Assembly: GCA_020638955.1 (NCBI GenBank)
Contig: JACKHO010000003.1
Coordinates: forward strand, 682,001 to 746,000
Direction of reading: 5' to 3'
DNA length: 64,000 nt
DNA from: Planctomycetaceae bacterium
GTDB lineage: Bacteria; Planctomycetota; Planctomycetia; Planctomycetales; Planctomycetaceae
Under the pieces are notes generated by a model that was not told the DNA's origin, made no database searches, and saw only the letters and a program-made list of their open reading frames with translations. Of this stretch, positions 39,253 through 48,534 are shown in pieces; within the stretch, counting starts at the first letter, position 1; every line of letters begins with the position of its first letter. The position numbers and the translations under genes were made by a program.

Positions 39253-40302
39253 ATGTCGGTCCAACCGCATCATGCCAATCCAAACTGGCCGGTCGTGATT
39301 CAATCTCTGAAAAAACAGTGGCCTGTGCTCGCGGCAACGGGTGAGACAATTGTCGCGTCGGGCGGGTTCAGCGGTGCATTGGTGCTGAAGGTTCGTGGAA
39401 GCGACGGCGAGTTCCTCGCCCTGCGCCGCTGGCCGACGACATACAGGGAAATCCGTCGACTTCAGGGCTTGCATCGAGTTCTAAGGCACCTGAAACAGTG
39501 CGGAATTCCGGTCGCAGTGCCCCTTTCCTCAACAGTAAACGAAACGCTGGTTTCCTTGAGCGACGGACTCTGGCAACTGGAACCGTGGTTACCTGGCGAT
39601 CCTCTTAACCCGAATACCACGAATCACGGGCTCATCGATGCCGTGATGCAACGCATGGCACAACTGCACGCGGCATTGGCCCAATATCAGGCCCCGCCCA
39701 AAGAAGAACAGTGGTTTGGACGGCGGACGGCGCCTTCGCCTACCGTCACTGAGCGGTTGGAATTACTGAACAAATATGCTGCTCGAAGGATGAGTCTGGG
39801 GGCAGGTTTCCCGAATGACGCCGAAACACAGGATCTCATCCGACGGATTCTCACAGCCTTTGACGGACACCACGTACGCATTCGCAACCTGCTCACTCCG
39901 TTGTCAGACCAAACCTTTGGTTTGCAGCCCTGTTGGCGGGATTTGTGGTACGCACACGTGCTCATGAAAGACGATCACGTGACCGGCTTTCTTGATTCCG
40001 CTGCCATGCGAACCGCTCATGTCGCCACTGATGTCTCCCGACTGTTGGGTGGACTCTGCGGAAACTCCCGTGACACTTGGGATTATGCCATTGACGTGTA
40101 TTGCCGCCTGCATCCTTTGAGCCCCGTCGAACTACTCCTGATTCACGCACTCGACCAAAGCGGTGTCTTGTTGAGCATTCTCAACTGGCTGGAACGTCCG
40201 CAGGAGTTGGCGAGTTCATCTGAGGCACGTCAGCGCTGCGAGTCCCTGCTCATCCGTCTTGAGCAGCCCGAGGCCCCTGGCGGGGCCATTTTCGTCCCAT
40301 AG
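39253..40302 (+). CDS. Phosphotransferase of the APH/choline-kinase-like family
   Basis: A 349-residue protein with the two-lobe aminoglycoside-phosphotransferase-like fold. The nucleotide lobe shows GGFSGALVLKVRG (residues about 37-49) and LALRRWP; the catalytic loop reads CWRDLWYAHVLMKDDHVTGFLD (near residue 220-243), where RD replaces the usual HGD and the metal aspartate is in FLDSAAM. The substrate is not identifiable: such enzymes phosphorylate small alcohols, sugars or proteins. There is no link to antibiotic resistance in the context. It lies between thrC (divergent) and cdsA (same strand). Confidence 0.7.
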   Translation: MSVQPHHANPNWPVVIQSLKKQWPVLAATGETIVASGGFSGALVLKVRGSDGEFLALRRWPTTYREIRRLQGLHRVLRHLKQCGIPVAVPLSSTVNETLVSLSDGLWQLEPWLPGDPLNPNTTNHGLIDAVMQRMAQLHAALAQYQAPPKEEQWFGRRTAPSPTVTERLELLNKYAARRMSLGAGFPNDAETQDLIRRILTAFDGHHVRIRNLLTPLSDQTFGLQPCWRDLWYAHVLMKDDHVTGFLDSAAMRTAHVATDVSRLLGGLCGNSRDTWDYAIDVYCRLHPLSPVELLLIHALDQSGVLLSILNWLERPQELASSSEARQRCESLLIRLEQPEAPGGAIFVP

Positions 40303-40462
40303 ACCGACTTCATCCCATCGAGAATGCGGGTAGACCCACTTGTCGGAACTACCCGTTGCCCATTAACTTGCCTCACTTGCATTGGTTCGCGCCGGACAGA
40401 CTCATTGTCTACTTGGGGCTGAGTCATTTTCTTGTGACGTTTTAAGACGAGTATCGTCGTTA

Positions 40463-41362
40463 ATGCTGCGTTGGCGGATTGCCATTTCAGTCGTGCTCAT
40501 CCCGCTGCTCGCAGCGGTCTTCTACGCTGATGCGCGTTTTGGTCCCATCGCAGTTGGCTTGCTGGCCCTTTGTCTGGCCGTGGCAATTCGGAGCGTCTGG
40601 GAATTGGTGGACCTGTTTCGCGGGCAGTTTCCGCAACTACGGACATGGCTCATTATGAGTTGTGTGGGAGCCGTCATTCTGGCCGCGTGGTGGCCACATA
40701 TCGCTGATCCTGTAGGAACGGCGGACTCGACCAACCTCTCGATGGTTTCAGTCGTGTTTTCGATTGTCACCATGCTATTGATGGCCTCGGCGGCACAACG
40801 GTTTCAAGAACCGGGGACGCACACCAGAACACTCGGCGCAGAACTGTTAATTGTTGCCTATGTGGGACTCCTACTGTCGATTACAGCTCAGCTACGGTGG
40901 GTCGCCGGACATGCCGCTGGCTATCTGGCGATTGGGTCGCTCGTCGTCTGTGTCAAAGGGGGCGACGTTGGTGCATATGCACTCGGTAAGCTCATCGGTG
41001 GGCCAAAGATGGCCCCTATCCTCAGCCCGAAGAAGACTTGGGCCGGGTTCGTTGGCGGAATCCTGGGAGCCGTGTTGTTCGGCCTGCTCTGGTTCTGGAT
41101 TGCCACTCCGTGGTTTCTCCCGACACAGCCGCGACCGGCGATTTGGGCACTGGTCTTCTACAGCATGCTGCTCGGAGGCACTGGGGTGCTGGGGGATTTG
41201 TGTGAATCATTACTGAAACGGGACGTTGGCCAAAAAGACTCCGCTCCGTTGCTGCCCGGATTCGGCGGAGTGCTCGATTTGCTCGACAGCCTCCTGTTCG
41301 CCGGGCCAGTCGCCTATGTGTTGTGGCAAGTCTTGCCCATGACTCCCTGGCTAAAGAGTTAG
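40463..41362 (+). CDS. cdsA: Phosphatidate cytidylyltransferase
   Basis: A 299-residue membrane enzyme making CDP-diacylglycerol for phospholipid synthesis. The start at 40463 (MLRWRIAIS) places a transmembrane segment at the N-terminus; the longer frame from 40382 adds unlikely residues. About seven hydrophobic segments are visible. The family signature is recognisable near the C-terminus in KRDVGQKDSAPLLPGFGGVL followed by DLLDS, close to the canonical KR..g.KD....iPGHGG..DR.DS pattern, with Leu-Leu in place of the usual Asp-Arg of DRxDS. GDVGAYALGKLIGG near residue 175 and LSPKKTWAGFVGG are also typical. No partner lipid genes are adjacent. Confidence 0.85.
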   Translation: MLRWRIAISVVLIPLLAAVFYADARFGPIAVGLLALCLAVAIRSVWELVDLFRGQFPQLRTWLIMSCVGAVILAAWWPHIADPVGTADSTNLSMVSVVFSIVTMLLMASAAQRFQEPGTHTRTLGAELLIVAYVGLLLSITAQLRWVAGHAAGYLAIGSLVVCVKGGDVGAYALGKLIGGPKMAPILSPKKTWAGFVGGILGAVLFGLLWFWIATPWFLPTQPRPAIWALVFYSMLLGGTGVLGDLCESLLKRDVGQKDSAPLLPGFGGVLDLLDSLLFAGPVAYVLWQVLPMTPWLKS

Positions 41363-41401
41363 CCTTCGTCGGAATTTTGAGTCGCGAATCAGAGTTGAAT
41401 T

Positions 41402-41417
41402 GTTCTTGAAAAAGAAC
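41402..41417 (+). promoter_or_regulatory. Leader hairpin upstream of the ABC-F gene
   Basis: A perfect 6-bp stem with a GAAA tetraloop (GTTCTT / AAGAAC) lies in a markedly A/T-rich 100-bp leader, about 50 bases before the ATG of the ABC-F gene. Some ABC-F genes are controlled by leader structures, but there is no leader peptide or competing hairpin visible here. Confidence 0.25.
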
Positions 41418-41467
41418 TGCAAACTGAAATTATTGAAAACAAAGGAATTTGACGGGATTACACGGTC

Positions 41468-43255
41468 ATGGCAGTTCTTATCCAAATGCGGAACGGCGAG
41501 AAGAGTTACGGAGATCAGCTCCTGCTCGACGACGCGGAAGTCACTCTCATTGAAGATGTCAAAGTCGGATTTGTCGGACGTAACGGTGCTGGCAAGTCGA
41601 CATTGCTGCGCGTCCTGCTTGGCGACGAAGAGCTCGACAGCGGCGAGGTCTCGCGGCATCCGAACCTGGAAATTGGGTATTTGCGTCAGCACGACCCTTT
41701 TCTGCCGGGTGAATCAGCGCATGAGTTTCTCATGCGCGACTCGAAGCAACCCGACTGGAAGTGCGGCGAAGTTGCTGGCCAGTTCGAGCTGAAGGGAGCC
41801 TATCTCGATGGGCCTGTCAGCGAACTGTCGGGCGGTTGGCAGACTCGTGTTAAGCTGGCCGCATTGCTGTTGCATGAGCCGAACCTGCTCATGCTCGACG
41901 AACCGACAAACTTCCTCGACTTGCGCACGCAAATTCTGTTGGAGCACTTTCTCAAGAACTTCAAGCAGGCATGTCTCATCGTGTCCCACGACCGGACGTT
42001 CCTGGAGGCAACGTGCGATCACACACTCGAGTTGTCACGTGGGAAACTGACCATGTTTCCCGGATCGATTGAGGCATTTCTGCAATTCGATATCGAGCGA
42101 AAAGAGCGTGCCGAGCGAACGAATGCTGCCATCGAAGCCAAGCAGCGGCACTTGCAGAAGTTCATCGACAAGAACAAAGCCCGCGCGAGCACGGCCACTC
42201 AGGCAAAGTCGAAGGAAAAACAACTCGCACGGCTGGAGACCATTGAAATCGCCGCTGATGAACCGACGGTTCACATCCGCGCGCCCCAAGTCGAGCCTCG
42301 GCAAGGTCCTTGCGTACGCGTGCGCGAGTTGGCCATTGGCTATCCCGATTTGACCGTGGCGAATGACATTACCTTCGAGATCGATCACGGCGAACGCGTC
42401 GCCATTGTGGGGGACAACGGTCAAGGCAAAACGACGCTCCTCAGGACGCTGGTGGACTCGCTCCCCAAGCAGGGGGGAGACGTCCGATGGGGCTACGGTT
42501 GCGAGTACGGCGTCTACGCCCAGCACGTTTACACGACGTTGCCGAAGGAAAAGACAGTCCTCGAATACCTCGATTACTGTGCAAAGCCTGGCACGACCAC
42601 GCAACAGCTTCTGGCCGTGGCCGGTTCCATGCTGTTCCGCGACGGTCATACCAAGAAGAAAATCCCGGTACTTTCCGGTGGTGAGCGCGCCCGCCTATGC
42701 ATGGCCGGCCTGCTTCTCGGAGACTACAACATTCTGGTACTCGACGAACCGGGAAACCACCTGGACGTTGAAACCATCGAAGCTTTGACTGATGCCCTCA
42801 TCGAATATCAGGGCACTGTGATTTTCACGACGCACGATCGTCACTTCATGCAGAAAATCGCCACATCAATTATCGAAGTGCGCGACGGCACGGCTCGCAA
42901 CTACGGTGGCGGTTACGAAGCGTATTTGTACGCGGTGAACCGCGAAATCGAAGAGGGTGAACGCGAGCTCGCCTCAACCAAGAAGCAAACAGCCAAGGCG
43001 CAGCAGCGCGGTATTGAACCGGTCGAGAAGAAGACAGATGACCGCAAGCTCCGCAAGGAGATTCGGAATTTGGAAAAGGAAATCGCTCGACTCGATGACC
43101 GCAAGAAGCAGCTCGATGCTGAATTGCTGTCGGCGACAGGTCAGGCAGACGCACTGAAGATTCACAATGAGCTGACCGAAGTCACTGAGGCACTCAGCGC
43201 GGCAGAAGAGCGGTGGTGTGAACTCTCCGAAGAGCTGGGCGGCGGCGAGTGGTGA
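41468..43255 (+). CDS. ABC-F family ATPase (ribosome-associated type)
   Basis: A 595-residue soluble protein with two ABC domains and no membrane segments. The first has Walker A GRNGAGKST near residue 38, signature LSGGW and Walker B LLMLDEPTNFLD. The linker between the domains contains the charged helical segment with ERTNAAIEAKQRHLQKFIDK. The second has GDNGQGKTT, signature LSGGE and LVLDEPGNHLD. A coiled-coil C-terminus (about 490-580) is rich in Lys and Glu. ABC-F proteins bind the ribosomal E site, acting in translation control or antibiotic protection. This one looks like the Uup/housekeeping type from its C-terminal coiled coil. Gly replaces Thr in the second EPTNHLD motif. Confidence 0.9.
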   Translation: MAVLIQMRNGEKSYGDQLLLDDAEVTLIEDVKVGFVGRNGAGKSTLLRVLLGDEELDSGEVSRHPNLEIGYLRQHDPFLPGESAHEFLMRDSKQPDWKCGEVAGQFELKGAYLDGPVSELSGGWQTRVKLAALLLHEPNLLMLDEPTNFLDLRTQILLEHFLKNFKQACLIVSHDRTFLEATCDHTLELSRGKLTMFPGSIEAFLQFDIERKERAERTNAAIEAKQRHLQKFIDKNKARASTATQAKSKEKQLARLETIEIAADEPTVHIRAPQVEPRQGPCVRVRELAIGYPDLTVANDITFEIDHGERVAIVGDNGQGKTTLLRTLVDSLPKQGGDVRWGYGCEYGVYAQHVYTTLPKEKTVLEYLDYCAKPGTTTQQLLAVAGSMLFRDGHTKKKIPVLSGGERARLCMAGLLLGDYNILVLDEPGNHLDVETIEALTDALIEYQGTVIFTTHDRHFMQKIATSIIEVRDGTARNYGGGYEAYLYAVNREIEEGERELASTKKQTAKAQQRGIEPVEKKTDDRKLRKEIRNLEKEIARLDDRKKQLDAELLSATGQADALKIHNELTEVTEALSAAEERWCELSEELGGGEW

Positions 43256-43367
43256 ACGCCCTCCTTGTCCTATTACGAGAGACCACAACGGCGTTGCTGT
43301 GGTGATCAACTGGTATGCCGACTATCATTTCTCCAGTTGGAATTGTCATCCCTGTAAGGTGAATCGA

Positions 43368-45458
43368 ATGACTGAACGGAATTCGTCAACGCGTGTTTCG
43401 CGATATCTGACTTGGACCTGTTTACTGGCGTTTCTGGCCACCCTCTTCTCGGCACCCGATTACGGAAACTTTGTGGCTGCGGATGATGCAGCACCTGAAG
43501 CACCCGCCGAGAACCCTTTTCCCGGTCGAATTCCAGCCCCCAGCCTGGATGGTGGCGTCGAGTGGTACAACACCACCGATCCCATTTCGCTGAAAGAACT
43601 CCGCGGCAAAATTGTGCTGCTCGATTTCTGGACCTACTGCTGCATTAACTGCATGCACGTCCTCCCAGATTTGAAGTACCTCGAGCAGAAGTACAAAAAC
43701 GAACTGGTGGTCATTGGCGTCCATGCCCCGAAGTTCGACAACGAGAAGTCGGGCGAGAACATTCGCGAAGCCATTCTGCGATACGAAATCGAACACCCGG
43801 TCGTCAACGACGCCAACATGACCATTGCGAGGAAGTATCAGTTCAACAGTTGGCCGACCTTCGTTTTGATTGATCCCGAAGGCAACTACGTCGGCCGACA
43901 ACCGGGCGAAGGAAATCGCGAACTTTTCGATGACGTCATCGAACGCATGATCGCCTGGCACAAGGCCAAGGGAACGCTCGATTCCACTCCCGTCCGGTTC
44001 GATTTGGAGCGACAAAAGGCGGAGCAAACGCCGCTGCGTTATCCCGGAAAGCTCCTCACCGATGTCCCCGGCAAGCGGTTGTTCATTTCGGACAGCAACA
44101 ACAATCGTATTGTTGTCACGGGTCTCAACGGCGAACTGCAAACAGTCATTGGCAGCGGACAAATTGGACGCCGTGACGGCAGTTACGAAGAAGCGACGTT
44201 CGACCATCCTCAAGGGATGTCGCTCGTTGGCAATACACTGTATGTCGCCGACACAGAGAACCATTTGCTGCGAACGGTCGACCTGGAAAAGAAACAGGTT
44301 GGCACTCTCGCAGGCATGGGATATCAGGCGCGGCATCGATTCGCCTTGGGCAATGTTGGCCTCCCCTCGGGTGGACCATTGCAGGAAGTTCCGCTCAACA
44401 GTCCCTGGGATGTTTATCACCTAAACGGCACGTTGTACGTGGCCATGGCGGGACCGCATCAACTCTGGTACCACAAGTTGGGTTCCAAAGGGATTGAAGT
44501 CTTTGCAGGCTCTGGGCGGGAAGACATTATCGACGGCAACTACGAAGACGCCGCCCTGGCACAACCTTCGGGAATTACCTCCGACGGGAAGGACCTCTTC
44601 CATGTCGACAGCGAAGGATCGGCAATTCGGCAGGTCACACTGGGCGACAAGGGCATGGTGACAACTCTGGTCGGTCCACACGATTTGCCACGCGGTCGTT
44701 CGCTTTTCGAGTTTGCCGACATCGACGGAGTGGGCGATGAAGCCCGACTTCAGCATCCCATTGGTCTGGTTTATCACAACGGGACCATTTTTGTGGCGGA
44801 CACATACAACCACAAAATCAAATCAATCGACGTCAAGACTCGTGAATGTACAACCTGGCTGGGAACTGGCCAGCGTGGCACAAGACTCGATCCTGTTGAA
44901 CTCTCCGAACCTGCGGGACTCGCCGTGGCCGGTGACACTCTCTACGTGGCCGACACGAACAATCATCGCGTGCTGACGGTTGATCTGAAGTCGAAGGCAA
45001 CCAAAGTGCTGACTGTTGAAGGATTGACGCCGCCCGCCGCACCACAGGTACAGGAAACGAATGAAGTAAGCGACGACACGCCGCTCGTGGAACTTGCTGA
45101 AACCAAAGTCGCTGGGAACAAAGTCGACGTCACCGTGGCCTTCGATTTACCCGAGGATTTCAAGTTGAATCAACTGGCCCCTGTCGGCATACGCCTCACC
45201 GGTGACAAAGACCAACAGGTTGTCGCGCCGAATGCCCTTGGCGGCAAGAAGAGAGCCACGAGCGACGGAAAGACCGCCACGTTCAGCATTCCGCTGAACG
45301 GCACCGCAGGAAGCACGACCATTGAAGTGGTTTTGACCTACCAGTATTGCAAAGACGGTAAAGGCGGCGTGTGCCGTTTCGCCACTCAACGTTGGACGCT
45401 GCCTCTTGTTGTCGCCGAAGGTGGCACCGGCGCGCTGAACCTGACGGCCAAGCCGTAA
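43368..45458 (+). CDS. Exported thioredoxin-like/NHL-propeller protein (NHLRC2-like)
   Basis: A 696-residue protein. The ATG at 43368, preceded by TAAGG, begins a signal segment (hydrophobic about residues 17-30). A TlpA-like thioredoxin domain follows (about 60-200) with the active site in FWTYCCINCMHVLPDLKYLE, equivalent to the CxxC pair spaced CINC. An NHL propeller (about 215-600) has repeated ITSDGKDLFHVD, GLVYHNGTIFVADTYNHKI and GLAVAGDTLYVADTNNHRV. A beta-rich C-terminal domain ends it. The same order occurs in animal NHLRC2. Function is unknown; a periplasmic redox or scaffold role is inferred. The upstream gene (ABC-F) ends 112 bases before. Confidence 0.85.
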   Translation: MTERNSSTRVSRYLTWTCLLAFLATLFSAPDYGNFVAADDAAPEAPAENPFPGRIPAPSLDGGVEWYNTTDPISLKELRGKIVLLDFWTYCCINCMHVLPDLKYLEQKYKNELVVIGVHAPKFDNEKSGENIREAILRYEIEHPVVNDANMTIARKYQFNSWPTFVLIDPEGNYVGRQPGEGNRELFDDVIERMIAWHKAKGTLDSTPVRFDLERQKAEQTPLRYPGKLLTDVPGKRLFISDSNNNRIVVTGLNGELQTVIGSGQIGRRDGSYEEATFDHPQGMSLVGNTLYVADTENHLLRTVDLEKKQVGTLAGMGYQARHRFALGNVGLPSGGPLQEVPLNSPWDVYHLNGTLYVAMAGPHQLWYHKLGSKGIEVFAGSGREDIIDGNYEDAALAQPSGITSDGKDLFHVDSEGSAIRQVTLGDKGMVTTLVGPHDLPRGRSLFEFADIDGVGDEARLQHPIGLVYHNGTIFVADTYNHKIKSIDVKTRECTTWLGTGQRGTRLDPVELSEPAGLAVAGDTLYVADTNNHRVLTVDLKSKATKVLTVEGLTPPAAPQVQETNEVSDDTPLVELAETKVAGNKVDVTVAFDLPEDFKLNQLAPVGIRLTGDKDQQVVAPNALGGKKRATSDGKTATFSIPLNGTAGSTTIEVVLTYQYCKDGKGGVCRFATQRWTLPLVVAEGGTGALNLTAKP

Positions 45459-45555
45459 AGTCACCACAGATTTTTGGGTCCATCGCGCTCGCGTTTTCGG
45501 ATTCAACTCACCATTGGGATTTTTGCCAAGCTGCCATGATTGAGGATCAGAGAAG

Positions 45556-46551
45556 ATGGAAGCGAAACGCGAGTATTGGCTCGGATTCGACTTAGGCGGT
45601 ACCAAAATGCTCGCCCAGGTTTACGATGCCGACTGGAAGGTCATTGGCCGGGAGCGCAAGCGGACAAAGCCTGGTTCCGGTGCGACAGGTGGTCTCGACC
45701 GTGTTATTGAGACGACCAAAGCTGCCATTGAAGACGCCGGGATTACTTGCGAACAACTTCGCGGCATTGGAATTGGATGCCCCGGGCCGGTGGATATGGA
45801 CAACGGCATTTTGCTCCAGCCACCCAATCTTGGCTGGGAAACGGTCAACGTGAAACAGCGAATGGAATCGATTTTCAGTTGTCCGGTCGCCGTCGTGAAT
45901 GACGCTGACGCTGGCATTTACGCAGAATATCGAAAAGGAGCCGCGCAAGGGGCCCGGTGCGTCATTGGCGTATTCTGTGGAACCGGAATTGGTGGAGGTT
46001 GTGTCTATCAGGGAGAAATCCTGCAAGGGGCGAATGGAGCCTCTTGTTTTGAAATTGGCCACGTACAGGTGATGTCCAACGGTCCACGTTGCGGGTGTGG
46101 ACAGCGGGGATGCCTTGAGTCGGTCGCCAGTCGACTCGCTATTGCCTCCCAATGTGCCCGTGCCGCTTACCACGGTGATGCTCCATATCTCCTGGAGAAA
46201 GCAGGAACAGATTTGGCCAACATCCGGAGCGGTGCCCTGGCGAACGCCGTCAAACAGGGAGATGAAGGTGTCAAAGATGTCGTCCGGGAAGCGGCCCGAT
46301 ACATCGGAATTGCGATTGGCAGCGTGGTGAATTTGATGAATCCCGACGTCGTCATTCTTGGCGGCGGCATGGTCGAAGCCATGCCCGAAATCTTTGTCGA
46401 TCGTGTCGCTCGGTCAGCAAACAAACGGGCCATGCCCGCATTCCGCGACAAGTTCGCAGTGAAACCCGCCGCTCTCATGGACGACGCCGGTGTCCTCGGT
46501 GCCGCACTGTGGGCGGAACACGTTCTTGGTGGCACACCGTCCGCATCGTAA
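45556..46551 (+). CDS. ROK-family sugar kinase (probably glucokinase)
   Basis: A 331-residue ROK kinase. The phosphate loop is GFDLGGTKMLAQVYD (residues 10-24), and the phosphate-2/zinc motif reads CGCGQRGCLESVASRLAI near residue 182. CPGPVDMDNGILLQPPNLGW fits the sugar-binding region, and GTGIGGGCVYQGEIL and EIGHV contain the catalytic and Glu-His residues. ROK proteins of this length are often glucokinases, so glucose released from glucan or sucrose could enter metabolism here. The ATG at 45556 follows a purine-rich stretch. No DNA-binding domain is present, so it is not a ROK repressor. It converges with the DUF1501 gene after 17 bases. Confidence 0.85.
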   Translation: MEAKREYWLGFDLGGTKMLAQVYDADWKVIGRERKRTKPGSGATGGLDRVIETTKAAIEDAGITCEQLRGIGIGCPGPVDMDNGILLQPPNLGWETVNVKQRMESIFSCPVAVVNDADAGIYAEYRKGAAQGARCVIGVFCGTGIGGGCVYQGEILQGANGASCFEIGHVQVMSNGPRCGCGQRGCLESVASRLAIASQCARAAYHGDAPYLLEKAGTDLANIRSGALANAVKQGDEGVKDVVREAARYIGIAIGSVVNLMNPDVVILGGGMVEAMPEIFVDRVARSANKRAMPAFRDKFAVKPAALMDDAGVLGAALWAEHVLGGTPSAS

Positions 46552-46568
46552 ATCCATTCACGGATAGC

Positions 46569-47948
46569 TTAAGAAAACAGTTCGTGAATCTCCCGTTTTC
46601 CGGTATCAACCAGTGGGAAGGGGCGACCGGCCGGACCGGGCAGAATGGTGTGCAGGTCAAAACCCAGGCTGTGGAAAATCGTGGCGACCACGTCTCCAGG
46701 GTCGCAGGGGCGATCAGCGGGCACGCCGCCAATGGGATCACTTGCACCGACAACCTGACCACCCGTGACACCACCACCGGCATAGTAGGTGGTGAAACAT
46801 TGCGGCCAGTGGTCGCGACCGCCAGCAGGATTCACGCGCGGCGTGCGTCCGAACTCAGACAAGTTGCAAACGAGTGTTTTGGGGAGCAGTCCGCGTTGGT
46901 CGAGGTCTTCAATGAGCGCACTGTAAGCTCGGTCGTACATCGGGCACACAATGTCCTTCATGCCAGCAATCGATGTGAATGGCTTGGATCCGTGAATGTC
47001 CCACGTAATCTCGTTGAACACCGTCAAGAAAGTGTTGATAGTGACGAACCGCACGCCCGCTTCGACAAGTCGTCGTGACAGCAGACAGCACTGGCCGAAC
47101 CGATTCATCCCGTACCGTTCACGAACTTCCTGCGGTTCTTTTGACAGGTCGAATGCGTCGCGGGCTTCAGGGCTGGTCATCATGCGGAAGGCGGCTTCGA
47201 AGTTTCCGTTGAGAAGTTTCGCACTCTCGCTCGCCTCGAAGTCGTTGACGGTCTTATCCACGATGTCCCGCATTTTTCGGCGGCGATTGAGCCGCACTTC
47301 GCCAATTTCCGGAGGCGGCAACAGGTCGGGGACTTTGAAGTTTTCCTGTGAAGGATCGGCGTTGAGTGAGAAAGGATCATTGGCCTTTCCAAGGAATCCC
47401 CCTGCTTGACCGTTCGGCAAGTTCCCTCCGCCGCGTCCCATGAGTTCGGGCAACACCACGAATGGCGGCAGGTCGGTTTTGCGTCCCCGCAGGAAGCTGG
47501 CTACGGCTCCGGCATGTGGCGAATTGATGCCGCCTCGAAATTGGCGTCCGGTCTGTAGCATTTGCCAGCCGGCGTCGTGCACGGCAGCGCCTGAGTGAAA
47601 GCAGGAACGGACGAATGAGATTTTGTCCGCAATCCGGGCGTGTTCCGGCAAGATTTCAGAAAGCTGAATTCCTTCTACCGCAGTGGAAATCGGCTTGAAG
47701 GGACCACGGATTTCCGCCGCTGCATCTGGCTTCATGTCCCACAGGTCAATATGGCTGGGAGCACCGAGATTGAAAATCATGATGCACGCCCGGTCGTCAT
47801 GATCGGGCTTCACAGCGCCGGCGGCCTGAGCCTCAAGATACTGCGACAGCGTCAGCCCCACGCCGCCGAGCGCTCCCACCTGCAAAAAGTCGCGCCGCGT
47901 TAATCCGTTGCAGGTCGTTGTTTTTCCACTTCCGGTGAACGTCAGCAT
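46569..47948 (-). CDS. Second DUF1501 protein, Tat-exported
   Basis: A 459-residue DUF1501 protein with a clear twin-arginine signal (LTRRDFLQVGALGGVG, residues 16-31). Typical blocks are CIMIFNLGAPSHIDLWDMKPD, RSCFHSGAAVHDAGWQMLQTG, RRLVEAGVRFVTIN, LVCNLSEFGRTPRVNPAGGRDHWPQ and YYAGGGVTGGQVVG. It is only moderately similar to the copy at 19627, so the pair is not a recent duplication. As there, the DUF1549/DUF1553 partner is missing nearby. The protein should act in the periplasm; the substrate is unknown. The 205 bases upstream show no recognisable feature. Confidence 0.88.
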   Translation of the reverse strand: MLTFTGSGKTTTCNGLTRRDFLQVGALGGVGLTLSQYLEAQAAGAVKPDHDDRACIMIFNLGAPSHIDLWDMKPDAAAEIRGPFKPISTAVEGIQLSEILPEHARIADKISFVRSCFHSGAAVHDAGWQMLQTGRQFRGGINSPHAGAVASFLRGRKTDLPPFVVLPELMGRGGGNLPNGQAGGFLGKANDPFSLNADPSQENFKVPDLLPPPEIGEVRLNRRRKMRDIVDKTVNDFEASESAKLLNGNFEAAFRMMTSPEARDAFDLSKEPQEVRERYGMNRFGQCCLLSRRLVEAGVRFVTINTFLTVFNEITWDIHGSKPFTSIAGMKDIVCPMYDRAYSALIEDLDQRGLLPKTLVCNLSEFGRTPRVNPAGGRDHWPQCFTTYYAGGGVTGGQVVGASDPIGGVPADRPCDPGDVVATIFHSLGFDLHTILPGPAGRPFPLVDTGKREIHELFS

Positions 47949-48153
47949 AGCTACCTATCCTCAACAACAATCCCAACTCTTGCGTTCGGTTGGGGCATTT
48001 CATTGTACGACATTGCCGAACCATTGCTCTACGGCAAATGGAAAATGACGCGGCCCCTCATTCTGAATGCCCGCCCGGGGGAGTGTCAATTCGGACAGGA
48101 AAACCCTGTTTGACGATGCCCGTCGGTGCCGCGATGGCCGGAAGTTTCGTGCC

Positions 48154-48495
48154 CTAGCTTTCCATTGTGATTCCAACGACATCGCCGTTCTCGTCGAAAC
48201 TGACGCTGACGACGTAGTTCGTAGCATCATCGGGAAGCGAAAAGTCGAATGTGTCGATGCCATCTTCGTCATCCTCGCCCCAATGTGAGCGGAGCGTGAG
48301 TATGTCGAGAACCTGTTCTGGTTTTGGTTGAGCAGTGCCACAGAGTTTCTGCCAGTAATCTGCGTCAAGCTCTTCCAGGTGATGAGACACAAAGAGAGTG
48401 CCGCCAAACTTGTCTGCTGCAGTGCCGAAAGCCTGCTTGATGGCGGCCAGAGCAGTAATTCGTCGTCGCTCAATTTCGTTCTTGTCCGTTGCCAT
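48154..48495 (-). CDS. Small acidic hypothetical protein
   Basis: A 113-residue cytoplasmic-looking protein, acidic and without signal or membrane segment. The second half (HWGEDDEDGIDTFDFSLP, NYVVSVSFDENGDVVGITM) looks like a small alpha/beta domain resembling DUF2004-type proteins; I give that only as a possibility. It starts 39 bases after the stop of the lipoprotein gene on the same strand, so the two likely share a transcript. Both genes are small and unknown, such as immunity or housekeeping pairs often are. Confidence 0.6.
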   Translation of the reverse strand: MATDKNEIERRRITALAAIKQAFGTAADKFGGTLFVSHHLEELDADYWQKLCGTAQPKPEQVLDILTLRSHWGEDDEDGIDTFDFSLPDDATNYVVSVSFDENGDVVGITMES

Positions 48496-48534
48496 TTGTG
48501 TTTCCTTTTCTTGTTGTCAGAAGTGGCAAAAGGC

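Noticed and set aside
39253..40302. Antibiotic-resistance call for the phosphotransferase
   Set aside because: The catalytic loop differs from aminoglycoside enzymes (RD in place of HGD) and the context is housekeeping; only the fold is supported.
43282..43303. Hairpin ACCACA / TGTGGT after the ABC-F gene
   Set aside because: Stem of six pairs with no T-run; could occur by chance, so not listed as terminator.
43422..44420. Minus-strand 332-codon open frame
   Set aside because: Antisense to the thioredoxin/NHL gene; no supporting signals.
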